This document shows, piece after piece, positions 20,829 through 28,869 of a stretch of DNA of 64,000 bases. The notes beneath the pieces were generated by a model that ran no database searches, was not told the origin of the DNA, and saw only the letters and a program-made list of their open reading frames with translations. The position numbers and the translations under genes were made by a program. The first letter of the stretch is position 1. Each line of letters begins with the position of its first letter. The stretch is taken from the NCBI RefSeq assembly GCF_036017065.1, contig NZ_JAYXHR010000001.1:1-64000 (forward strand), read 5' to 3'. Origin of the DNA: Uliginosibacterium sp036017065 (lineage in GTDB: Bacteria > Pseudomonadota > Gammaproteobacteria > Burkholderiales > Rhodocyclaceae).

Positions 20829-21923
20829 ATGAGGGTATTCAATTTCTCCGCTGGTCCTGCCGTGCTGCCCGAGGAGGTGTTGCGCGAGGCGGCCGAGGAC
20901 ATGCTGGACTGGCACGGCAGTGGCATGTCGGTGATGGAGATGAGCCATCGCGGCAAGGAGTTCGGCCACATCCTGCAGCACGTCTTCGCCGATCTGCGCG
21001 AACTGCTGGCGGTGCCGGACAACTACAAGATCCTGCTGATGCAGGGCGGTGCCATCGGCGAGAACGCCATCGTGCCGCTCAACCTGCTCGGTAAGAACAA
21101 CAAGGTGGACTTCGTCGAGACCGGCTCCTGGTCGGTGAAGACCATCAAGGAGACGCAGCGCTACGGCGATGTGAACGTCGCGGCGTCCAGCCTCGACCGC
21201 GAGGCGAAGCAGGGCAAGTACACGTACATCCCCGACCGCTCCACCTGGAAGCTGCGCAGCGATGCGGCCTACCTGCACCTGTGCGGCAACGAGACCATCG
21301 ACGGCGTGGAGTATTTCGACTGGCCCGAGACCGGCAAGGTGCCGCTGGTGGTGGACATGTCCTCCCACATCCTGTCGCGCCCGCTGGACATCTCGAAGTT
21401 CGGCCTGATCTACGCCGGCGCGCAGAAGAACATCGGCCCCGCAGGCCTGACCATCGTCATCGTGCGCGACGACCTGTTGGACCAGGCACACGCGCTGTGC
21501 CCCTCGGCCTTCAACTACCGCATCGTTGCCGACAACGATTCCATGTACAACACGCCGCCTACCTACGGCATCTACATCGCCGGGCTGGTGTTCCAGTGGA
21601 TCAGGCGGCAGGGCGGCCTGGCCGCCATCGAGGCGAACAACATCGCCAAGGCCACGGCGCTGTACGACGCGCTGGATCGCAGCGAGTTCTACGTCACCCA
21701 CGTGCGCAAGGAGTGCCGTTCGCGCATGAACGTGCCGTTCTTCCTGCGTGACGAGAGCCTGACCGATGCCTTCCTGCTGGAGTCGCGCGAGCGCGGCCTC
21801 GTGCAGTTGAAGGGCCACAAGTCGGTCGGCGGTTTCCGCGCTTCCATCTACAACGCCATGACGCTGGAGGGTGTGGAGGCGCTGGTTGAATTCCTTCACG
21901 CCTTCGAGAAGCGCTATGGCTGA
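20829..21923 (+). CDS. serC: Phosphoserine aminotransferase
   Basis: A 364-residue class V PLP aminotransferase. It converts 3-phosphohydroxypyruvate to phosphoserine and also serves pyridoxine synthesis. The N-terminus MRVFNFSAGPAVLPEEVL and the PLP-lysine segment YAGAQKNIGPAGL are diagnostic. The frame is open from 20760, but ATG 20829 matches the family start and has an AGGAAAGAG stretch upstream. Its 3' end overlaps pheA by 8 bp, which suggests translational coupling. Confidence 0.97.
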   Translation: MRVFNFSAGPAVLPEEVLREAAEDMLDWHGSGMSVMEMSHRGKEFGHILQHVFADLRELLAVPDNYKILLMQGGAIGENAIVPLNLLGKNNKVDFVETGSWSVKTIKETQRYGDVNVAASSLDREAKQGKYTYIPDRSTWKLRSDAAYLHLCGNETIDGVEYFDWPETGKVPLVVDMSSHILSRPLDISKFGLIYAGAQKNIGPAGLTIVIVRDDLLDQAHALCPSAFNYRIVADNDSMYNTPPTYGIYIAGLVFQWIRRQGGLAAIEANNIAKATALYDALDRSEFYVTHVRKECRSRMNVPFFLRDESLTDAFLLESRERGLVQLKGHKSVGGFRASIYNAMTLEGVEALVEFLHAFEKRYG

Positions 21924-23031
21924 CCCGGATCACAACAACGGCAATGGCGCTGGCCTGAGCGCCGAACAGAGCGAAGCGCTGCTGGCTGTTCGCACGCAGA
22001 TCGACCGCCTCGACGGCGAGATACTCGAACGCCTCGCCGAGCGTGCCCGCTGCGCCCAGAAGGTGGGCGAGATCAAGCGCGGTCCGCTTTATCGCCCCGA
22101 GCGCGAAGCCCAGGTGCTGCGCGCGATTGCCGATCGCAACCCCGGCCCGCTGTCGAACGAGGCGGTGCAGCGAATCTTCCGCGAGATCATGAGCTGGTGC
22201 CTGGGCCTGGAGCAGCCGCTGCAGGTGGCCTACCTCGGCCCGCAGGGCACCTACTCGGAGGCTGCGGCCGCCAAGCATTTCGGCGGTTCGCCGACGCTGG
22301 CAGCGCAGCAGACCATCGACGACGTCTTCCACGCGGTGGAAGCGGGCGCCGTCGAATACGGCGTGGTGCCGGTGGAGAACTCCACCGAGGGCGCCGTCGG
22401 CCGCACGCTGGACCTGTTCATGTCCGGCAATGTGTCGGTGTGCGGCGAGGTCGGCCTGCGCATCCGCCACAACCTGATGAGCAAGGCCGCAGACATCGGC
22501 CAGGTGAAGCGCATCTACTCGCACTCGCAGTCCTTGTCCCAATGCAACGACTGGCTGGCGCATCATGCACACGGAATTCCGCGCCTGCCGGTCTCCAGCA
22601 ATGCGGAGGCCGCGCGCCTGGCGGCCGAGGACGCCGAGGCTGCCGCCATCGCCGGCGAGAATGCCGCGCAGCGCTACGGCTTGCCCATCCTCTTCGCCAA
22701 CATCGAGGACGACCCCAACAACACGACGCGCTTCCTGGTGATCGCGCGTCACGATGCCGGCCCCTCCGGCCGCGACAAGACCTCGCTGATCTGCTCTGCG
22801 CTCAACAAGCCGGGCGCGGTGCATGCCTTGCTGCAGGCTTTCGCGGACCAGGGCGTCAGCATGACGAAGTTCGAGTCACGACCCTCGCGTACCGGCCTGT
22901 GGGAATACGTGTTCTATGTTGATGTGGAAGGCCACCGCGAGGACCCGGCGGTCGCGCGCGCACTGGCCGAGCTGGCGAACCGTGCCGCCTTCCTGAAGGT
23001 GCTGGGTTCCTATCCCGTCGCAGCCATCTGA
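21916..23031 (+). CDS. pheA: Bifunctional chorismate mutase/prephenate dehydratase (P-protein)
   Basis: A 371-residue P-protein for phenylalanine synthesis. An AroQ-type chorismate mutase domain comes first (about 15-100, with LDGEILERLAERARCAQKV), then the prephenate dehydratase domain (about 105-285, with VPVENSTEGAVG and NNTTRFLVI), then an ACT regulatory domain (about 295-371) with the ESRPSRTGLWEY motif that binds phenylalanine for feedback inhibition. The start at 21916 overlaps the end of serC by 8 bp. Confidence 0.97.
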   Translation: MADPDHNNGNGAGLSAEQSEALLAVRTQIDRLDGEILERLAERARCAQKVGEIKRGPLYRPEREAQVLRAIADRNPGPLSNEAVQRIFREIMSWCLGLEQPLQVAYLGPQGTYSEAAAAKHFGGSPTLAAQQTIDDVFHAVEAGAVEYGVVPVENSTEGAVGRTLDLFMSGNVSVCGEVGLRIRHNLMSKAADIGQVKRIYSHSQSLSQCNDWLAHHAHGIPRLPVSSNAEAARLAAEDAEAAAIAGENAAQRYGLPILFANIEDDPNNTTRFLVIARHDAGPSGRDKTSLICSALNKPGAVHALLQAFADQGVSMTKFESRPSRTGLWEYVFYVDVEGHREDPAVARALAELANRAAFLKVLGSYPVAAI

Positions 23032-23047
23032 TCTACGGAGTCGATCC

Positions 23048-24148
23048 ATGTCCGTCGCGCAACGCGCTCCTGAATACGTTCGTGCCATTTCGCCCTATGT
23101 GCCCGGCAAGCCGATCTCTGAACTGGCCCGCGAAATGGGCCTGAACGAGGCCGACATCGTCAAGCTGGCCTCCAACGAGAACCCGCTGGGCATGAGCCCG
23201 AAGGCGCGTGCCGCGCTGGATGCCGTGCTGTCGGACATCGCGCGCTACCCGGACGGCAATGGCTTCGCGCTGAAGCAGAAACTGTCGGCGAAGTTCGGCG
23301 TGTCGCCGGAGTCGCTGGTGCTCGGCAACGGCTCCAACGACGTGCTGGAAATGGCGGTGCGCGCCTTCCTCAAGCCGCGCGATTCCGCCGTGTATTCGCA
23401 GCACGCCTTCGCGGTGTATCCGATCGAAGTGCTCGCCATCGGCGCACGCGGCATCGTCACGCCTGCAGTGCAGTACGGTCACGATCTGGACGCGATGGCC
23501 AAGGCCATCGAGGCCGACACCCGCATGGTGTTCATCGCCAACCCGAACAACCCGACCGGCAACTTCCTGCCGGGCGCGCAGATCAAGGCTTTCCTGGAGC
23601 GCGTGCCGGCCGAGGTGCTGGTGGTGCTGGACGAGGCCTACAACGAGTACCTTGCGCCGGAACAGCGCTACGACAGCCTGGCCTGGCTGCAGCAGCACCC
23701 CAACCTGATCATCACCCGCACCTTCTCCAAGATCTACGGCCTGGCCGGCCTGCGTGTCGGCTACGCGGTGGCTAACGAGGAGGTGGCCGGCATGCTCAAC
23801 CGTGTGCGCCAACCCTTCAACGTCAGCAGCCTCGCGCTGGCGGCGGCGGAAGCGGCGGTGGACGACGATGCCTTCCTGCAACGGAGCTACGAAGTGAATC
23901 GCGCCGGCATGGCGCAATTGCTCAAAGGCCTGGGCGAACTCGGCTACGAAACGATTCCATCGTCCGGCAACTTCCTGACCTTCAAGGCGGGCGACGCGGC
24001 CAGCATCAACCAGCGCCTGCTGAAGCAGGGCGTCATCGTGCGACCCATCGGCGGCTACGGCATGCCGGAGTGGCTGCGCGTGTCCATCGGCCTGGAAGCC
24101 GAGAACCAGCGTTTCCTCGACGCGCTGGCCGTCGCGAAGAAGGGCTGA
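23048..24148 (+). CDS. hisC: Histidinol-phosphate aminotransferase
   Basis: A 366-residue class I/II PLP aminotransferase. The PLP lysine lies in TRTFSKIYGLAG, and substrate and cofactor motifs KLASNENPLG and ANPNNPTGN are present. HisC-type enzymes act in histidine synthesis; copies inside the aromatic operon, as here between pheA and tyrA, probably also transaminate phenylpyruvate and hydroxyphenylpyruvate. It lies 16 bp after pheA and 1 bp before tyrA. Confidence 0.95.
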   Translation: MSVAQRAPEYVRAISPYVPGKPISELAREMGLNEADIVKLASNENPLGMSPKARAALDAVLSDIARYPDGNGFALKQKLSAKFGVSPESLVLGNGSNDVLEMAVRAFLKPRDSAVYSQHAFAVYPIEVLAIGARGIVTPAVQYGHDLDAMAKAIEADTRMVFIANPNNPTGNFLPGAQIKAFLERVPAEVLVVLDEAYNEYLAPEQRYDSLAWLQQHPNLIITRTFSKIYGLAGLRVGYAVANEEVAGMLNRVRQPFNVSSLALAAAEAAVDDDAFLQRSYEVNRAGMAQLLKGLGELGYETIPSSGNFLTFKAGDAASINQRLLKQGVIVRPIGGYGMPEWLRVSIGLEAENQRFLDALAVAKKG

Positions 24149-24149
24149 C

Positions 24150-25037
24150 GTGAAGCCGGCCATGCAGCCCTTCAAGCGCGTCGTCATCTGCGGCGTCGGC
24201 CTCATCGGCGGCTCGTTCGCGCTCGCACTCAAAGCGGCTGGGCTGGTTGGTGAAGTCGTCGGCGTCGGCCGTCATGCCAGTTCGCTGGATGAAGCGCTGA
24301 AGCTGGGCGTCATCGACATCGCCGCGACCGACTGGGCCGAGGCACTGGCCGGTGCCGACCTGCTGCTGATCGCGACGCCGGTAGGCCAGATGGATGCCGT
24401 CATGGCCGCCGCTGTGCCGCACATCGGTCCGGATACGCTGATCACCGATGGCGGCAGCACCAAGGCGGATGTCATCCAGGCGATCTACACCCACCTCGGC
24501 GAGCACATCACGCGCGTGGTGCCGGCGCATCCCATCGCGGGTGCTGAAAAGAGCGGCCCGTCGGCCGCGCATGCCGAGCTGTACAAGGGCCGCAAGGTGG
24601 TGCTCACCCCGCTGCCGGAAAACGACTCCGCCGCCATCGACCGGGTGCGTGACGCCTGGGCGGCCTGCGGCGCGCATATCCATTCGATGACGCCGCAGGA
24701 GCATGACCGTGTATTCGCAGCGGTCAGCCACCTGCCGCACCTGCTGGCCTTCGGCCTTGTGCACGACCTTGCCGGCCGCGCCAACGCCGAGCAGCTTTTC
24801 AAGTACGCCGCTTCCGGTTTCCGGGACTTCACGCGCATCGCCGGCAGCCACCCGGAAATGTGGCGCGACATCTGCATTGCCAACCGCGACGCCTTGCTGG
24901 CGGAGCTGGACGCCTACCTCACCGAGCTGGCCTACCTGCGCGCATTGCTGACGCAGGGTCGTGCCGACGCGCTCGAAACCCTGTTCGCCGAAGCGCGCAC
25001 CGCGCGCAACGCCTGGGCCGAACAACAAGCACAGTAG
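24150..25037 (+). CDS. tyrA: Prephenate (or arogenate) dehydrogenase
   Basis: A 295-residue NAD(P)-dependent dehydrogenase of tyrosine synthesis. It has the N-terminal Rossmann motif GVGLIGGSFALAL, the catalytic HPIAGAEKSG segment, and the substrate-site region VSHLPHLLAFGLV. It lacks a fused chorismate mutase. It starts at GTG 24150, one base after the hisC stop; ATG 24162 is an alternative. The aroA gene follows after 6 bp. Confidence 0.95.
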   Translation: MKPAMQPFKRVVICGVGLIGGSFALALKAAGLVGEVVGVGRHASSLDEALKLGVIDIAATDWAEALAGADLLLIATPVGQMDAVMAAAVPHIGPDTLITDGGSTKADVIQAIYTHLGEHITRVVPAHPIAGAEKSGPSAAHAELYKGRKVVLTPLPENDSAAIDRVRDAWAACGAHIHSMTPQEHDRVFAAVSHLPHLLAFGLVHDLAGRANAEQLFKYAASGFRDFTRIAGSHPEMWRDICIANRDALLAELDAYLTELAYLRALLTQGRADALETLFAEARTARNAWAEQQAQ

Positions 25038-25043
25038 AGACAC

Positions 25044-26333
25044 ATGGAATACCTGGATCTTCCCGCCCTCAGCACTGCCGCGGGCACGGTGCGTCTTCCC
25101 GGCTCCAAGAGCATTTCCAACCGCACGCTGCTGCTGGCGGCACTGGCGGAAGGCACGACCGACATCCGCGACCTGCTCGCGTCCGATGACACCGACCGCA
25201 TGCTGGATGCCCTGCGCACGCTGGGCGTGCAATGGGAGAAGACCGGGGCGCGGGACTATCGCGTGGTCGGTGTGCCGGGTGGTTTTCCGGTGAAGGAAGC
25301 GGACCTGTTCCTCGGCAATGCCGGAACTGCGTTCCGTCCCCTGACCGCAGCACTGGCACTGGCAGGCGGCAGCTACAAGCTGCACGGCGTGCCGCGCATG
25401 CATGAGCGGCCGATCGGCGACCTGGTGGATGCCCTGCGCGAAGTCGGTGCCGACATCGCTTACCTGCACAACGAAGGTTTCCCGCCGCTGCAACTGAAGC
25501 CGGCAAACATCCGCCCGGGTGGCGTGGTGCGCATCCGCGGCAACGTGTCCAGCCAGTTCCTTACCGCCTTGTTGATGGCGCTGCCGACCACGGGCGTGGA
25601 GACGACCATCGAGGTCGTCGGCGAGCTCATTTCCAAACCCTACATCGAGATCACCCTGCGCCTGATGGCGCAGTTCGGTGTCGAGGTGAAGCGCGAAGGC
25701 TGGCAGCGTTTCATCGTGCCCGGTGGTGCGCGCTACCGCAGCCCCGGCACCTTGTTTGTCGAGGGCGATGCCTCGTCAGCCTCCTATTTCCTTGGCGCCG
25801 GCGCCATCGGCGGCGGACCGCTGCGGGTGGAGGGCGTGGGGCGCGACAGCATCCAGGGCGACGTGCAGTTCGCCGCTGCGCTGGAGAAGCTGGGCGCGCG
25901 CGTCGAGATGGGCGACAACTGGATCGAGGCACGCGCTCCCGGGAGCGGCAAGCTGCGCGCCTTCGACATGGACTTCAACCATATTCCCGATGCCGCGATG
26001 ACGCTGGCGGTGGCCGCGCTGTTCTGTGACGGCCCGTGCCGGCTCACCAACATCGGCAGCTGGCGCGTGAAGGAGACCGACCGCATCTCCGCAATGGCGA
26101 CCGAACTGCGCAAGGTGGGCGCGACGGTGGAGGAGGGCGAGGACTGGCTGCGCATCACACCGCCGGCCACGCTGACGCCGCACGCCGCCATCGACACCTA
26201 CGACGATCACCGCATGGCGATGTGTTTCTCGCTGGTGGCGCTGGGCCGTACGCCCGTGCGCATCAACGATCCGAAGTGCACTGCCAAGACTTTCCCTGAA
26301 TATTTCGACGTATTCGCTTCGGTCACGAAGTGA
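25044..26333 (+). CDS. aroA: 3-phosphoshikimate 1-carboxyvinyltransferase (EPSP synthase)
   Basis: A 429-residue EPSP synthase, the sixth step of the shikimate pathway. Characteristic motifs are LPGSKSISNRTLLLAALA near the N-terminus, LFLGNAGTAFRPLTAALA, the RGNVSSQFLTALLMALP region and DTYDDHRMAMCFSL near the C-terminus. The LFLGNAGTA motif with Gly-Ala is that of class I enzymes, the usual glyphosate-sensitive type. It is embedded in the aromatic run and its stop overlaps an upstream GTG for argS. Confidence 0.97.
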   Translation: MEYLDLPALSTAAGTVRLPGSKSISNRTLLLAALAEGTTDIRDLLASDDTDRMLDALRTLGVQWEKTGARDYRVVGVPGGFPVKEADLFLGNAGTAFRPLTAALALAGGSYKLHGVPRMHERPIGDLVDALREVGADIAYLHNEGFPPLQLKPANIRPGGVVRIRGNVSSQFLTALLMALPTTGVETTIEVVGELISKPYIEITLRLMAQFGVEVKREGWQRFIVPGGARYRSPGTLFVEGDASSASYFLGAGAIGGGPLRVEGVGRDSIQGDVQFAAALEKLGARVEMGDNWIEARAPGSGKLRAFDMDFNHIPDAAMTLAVAALFCDGPCRLTNIGSWRVKETDRISAMATELRKVGATVEEGEDWLRITPPATLTPHAAIDTYDDHRMAMCFSLVALGRTPVRINDPKCTAKTFPEYFDVFASVTK

Positions 26334-26344
26334 GCCTGCTGCAC

Positions 26345-28093
26345 ATGTCCCAGACCCTGCTTCAACTGCTCGATTCCCGTGTTTCCGCCGCGCTGGCCGC
26401 CTGCGGTTGTGAAGGCGCGCCCGCCATCATCCAGCCTGCCGGCCGCCCCGAATTCGGTGACTACCAGGCCAACGGCGTGATGGCCGCGGCCAAGTCGCGC
26501 AAGATGAATCCGCGCGCGCTGGCCGAACAGGTGGTGGCGGCGCTCGACCTGTCAGGCATCGCCAGCAAGCTGGAGATCGCCGGCCCGGGCTTCATCAACA
26601 TCACGCTGGCGCCGGAGTTCCTCGCGCAGCGGGCGCAGGCCGCGCTCGGGCAGGGCGATCTGGCCGTGCCGAAGGCGGATGTCCAACGCGTGGTGGTGGA
26701 TTACTCGTCGCCGAACCTCGCCAAGGAAATGCACGTCGGCCATTTGCGCTCGACCATCATCGGCGACGCGCTGGCGCGCGTGCTGCGTTTCCTCGGCAAC
26801 GAGGTGATCGCGCAGAACCACGTCGGCGACTGGGGCACCCAGTTCGGCATGCTGACGGCCTTCCTGATCGAGAGCGAACAGGGCGGCGCGGGTGCTGGTG
26901 CTGACGGCATGGCGCTGAACGATCTGGAGGATTTCTACCGTCGCGCCAAGCAACGCTTCGACGAAGACGAGGCCTTCGCGACCCGCGCCCGCGAGTATGT
27001 GGTGAAGCTGCAGGGCGGCGACGCGCAGGTGAATGCGCTGTGGAAGCGCTTCCTCGATGTATCGCTGCATCACTGCGAAGAGGTCTATCAGGAACTGGGT
27101 GTTGGCCTGACCCGCGCCGACGTGCGCGGCGAGAGCGCCTACAACAACGACCTCCCGGTGGTCGTGCGCGACCTGCAAGCCAAGGGCCTGGCCGTCGAAA
27201 GCCAGGGCGCACAGGTTGTCTTCCTCGACGAGTTCAAGACCAAGAACCAGGACGGCAGCGAAACGCCGGCCGCCTACATCGTGCAGAAGCAGGACGGCGG
27301 TTACCTGTACGCGACCACCGACCTGGCCGCGATCCGCTATCGCGTCGCGCAACTGAAGGCGGACCGCGTGCTGTACGTCGTGGATGCCCGCCAGGGCCTG
27401 CACTTCAACCAGTTGTTTACGGTCAGCCGCAAGGCTGGCTATGCGCCGGATGCCGTATCGCTGGAGCACGTCGGCTTCGGCGTGATGCTGGGCGAGGACG
27501 GCAAGCCCTTCAAGACGCGCAGTGGTGGCACGGTGAAGCTGGCCGAGCTGTTGCAGGAGGCCACCGAACGCGCTTTCACGCTGGTCAGCGAGAAAAACCC
27601 GGACCTGCCCGAGCCGCAGCGTCGCGACATCGCCCGCGCGGTGGGCATCGGCGCCGTGAAGTACGCCGATCTGTCTAAGAACCGCAACAGCGACTACGTG
27701 TTCAGCTGGGACACGATGCTGGCCTTCGAAGGCAATACGGCGCCCTACCTGCAGTACGCCTACACCCGGATCGCCGGTGTCTTCCGCAAGGCTGAGGACG
27801 TGGATGCCTCCGCGCCCATCGTGCTGGACGAGCCGGCCGAACGCGCCCTGGCGCTGGAGCTGGCGCGTTTTGCCGATGCCCTGCAATCGGTGGCGCGCGA
27901 GACCATGCCGCACTTCCTCTGCAGCTATCTCTACAACCTGGCCACCCAGTTCATGCGTTTCTACGAGGCCTGCCCGGTGCTGAAGAGCGAAGGGGCGGTG
28001 CGCGCCTCACGCCTGCAACTGTGCCGCTTGACTGCGGAAACTCTGCGGACAGGTCTGGGTCTGCTGGGTATCGACGTGCTGGAGGCGATGTGA
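26345..28093 (+). CDS. argS: Arginyl-tRNA synthetase
   Basis: A 582-residue class I synthetase that charges tRNA-Arg. The order is an N-terminal Add-1 domain (GRPEFGDYQANGVMAAAK), the HIGH-type motif MHVGHLRST, the KMSK-region equivalent FKTRSGGTVKLAELL, and an anticodon-binding DALR domain at the C-terminus ending LGIDVLEAM. The sequence follows the E. coli type of ArgS closely. ATG 26345 aligns with the E. coli start; an upstream in-frame GTG at 26330 overlaps the aroA stop. Its stop overlaps the cmk start as TGATG. Finding argS between aroA and cmk is not the usual betaproteobacterial order. Confidence 0.97.
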   Translation: MSQTLLQLLDSRVSAALAACGCEGAPAIIQPAGRPEFGDYQANGVMAAAKSRKMNPRALAEQVVAALDLSGIASKLEIAGPGFINITLAPEFLAQRAQAALGQGDLAVPKADVQRVVVDYSSPNLAKEMHVGHLRSTIIGDALARVLRFLGNEVIAQNHVGDWGTQFGMLTAFLIESEQGGAGAGADGMALNDLEDFYRRAKQRFDEDEAFATRAREYVVKLQGGDAQVNALWKRFLDVSLHHCEEVYQELGVGLTRADVRGESAYNNDLPVVVRDLQAKGLAVESQGAQVVFLDEFKTKNQDGSETPAAYIVQKQDGGYLYATTDLAAIRYRVAQLKADRVLYVVDARQGLHFNQLFTVSRKAGYAPDAVSLEHVGFGVMLGEDGKPFKTRSGGTVKLAELLQEATERAFTLVSEKNPDLPEPQRRDIARAVGIGAVKYADLSKNRNSDYVFSWDTMLAFEGNTAPYLQYAYTRIAGVFRKAEDVDASAPIVLDEPAERALALELARFADALQSVARETMPHFLCSYLYNLATQFMRFYEACPVLKSEGAVRASRLQLCRLTAETLRTGLGLLGIDVLEAM

Positions 28094-28770
28094 TGAACCC
28101 GGTCAAGGTGCTCGCCATCGACGGGCCCACCGCATCTGGCAAAGGCACCGTTGCCACCCGTGTAGCGGAGGCGTTGGGCTGGAATCTGCTGGATTCGGGA
28201 TCGATCTATCGCATGGTTGCACTGGCAGCCATCAAGCGTGGCATTGGCCTGAACGACGAAACGGCGCTCATTCCCGTGGCGGAACAGCTGGATGCATCGT
28301 TCAACCACGGCCGGATCATCCTTGAAGGCGAAGACGTCTCCGTGGTCGTCCGCAAGGAAGAAACCGGCAATGCCGCCTCCAAGCTGGCGGCCCTGCCGGG
28401 CGTGCGCGCGGCGCTGCTGGAGCGTCAGCGCGCCTTCCGGGAAGTGCCCGGCCTGGTGGCGGATGGCCGCGACATGGCCTCGATCGTGTTTCCGGACGCC
28501 TTCCTCAAGATATTCATGACCGCATCGGCTGAGGCGCGTGCGGAAAGGCGCTATAAGCAGTTGATCGAAAAAGGTTTGTCGGCTAACATTGACAGTCTCG
28601 TGCTCGAATTGCGCGAGCGCGATCTGCGTGATGCTTCACGTCCGGTTGCGCCGCTCAAGCAGGGCCCGGATTCGGTGTTGCTGGACACCACGCAGATGGG
28701 AATCGACGAAGCCGTGCAATTCGTGCTCGATCGCGCCCACGAGCGGCTGGCCGGCAAGACCGGCAACTGA
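28093..28770 (+). CDS. cmk: Cytidylate kinase
   Basis: A 225-residue (d)CMP kinase. The P-loop AIDGPTASGKGTVA is at the N-terminus, the DSGSIYRMVAL segment binds the CMP base, and ADGRDMASIVFPDA plus the LRERDLRDASR region near the C-terminus complete the family pattern. The start overlaps the argS stop by one base. It is followed by a hairpin and then rpsA, an order conserved widely in proteobacteria. Confidence 0.97.
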   Translation: MNPVKVLAIDGPTASGKGTVATRVAEALGWNLLDSGSIYRMVALAAIKRGIGLNDETALIPVAEQLDASFNHGRIILEGEDVSVVVRKEETGNAASKLAALPGVRAALLERQRAFREVPGLVADGRDMASIVFPDAFLKIFMTASAEARAERRYKQLIEKGLSANIDSLVLELRERDLRDASRPVAPLKQGPDSVLLDTTQMGIDEAVQFVLDRAHERLAGKTGN

Positions 28771-28773
28771 AGC

Positions 28774-28820
28774 CCGGAAGGGCGCGGGCGGTGCAAGGCC
28801 GCCGCGACACTTCCGGTTTT
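28774..28820 (+). terminator. Hairpin with T-run between cmk and rpsA (possible attenuator)
   Basis: The outer stem CCGGAAG (28774-28780) pairs with CTTCCGG (28810-28816) and is followed by TTTT. An inner GGCGG/CCGCC stem (28787-28791 with 28799-28803) sits inside. It starts 4 bp after the cmk stop and 50 bp before rpsA, so it could end the aro-cmk transcript or limit read-through into rpsA. Confidence 0.55.
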
Positions 28821-28869
28821 ACAACCAACCCAACCCCGCCGTGTCCGCACGGTATCGAGTCCTCTCTCT

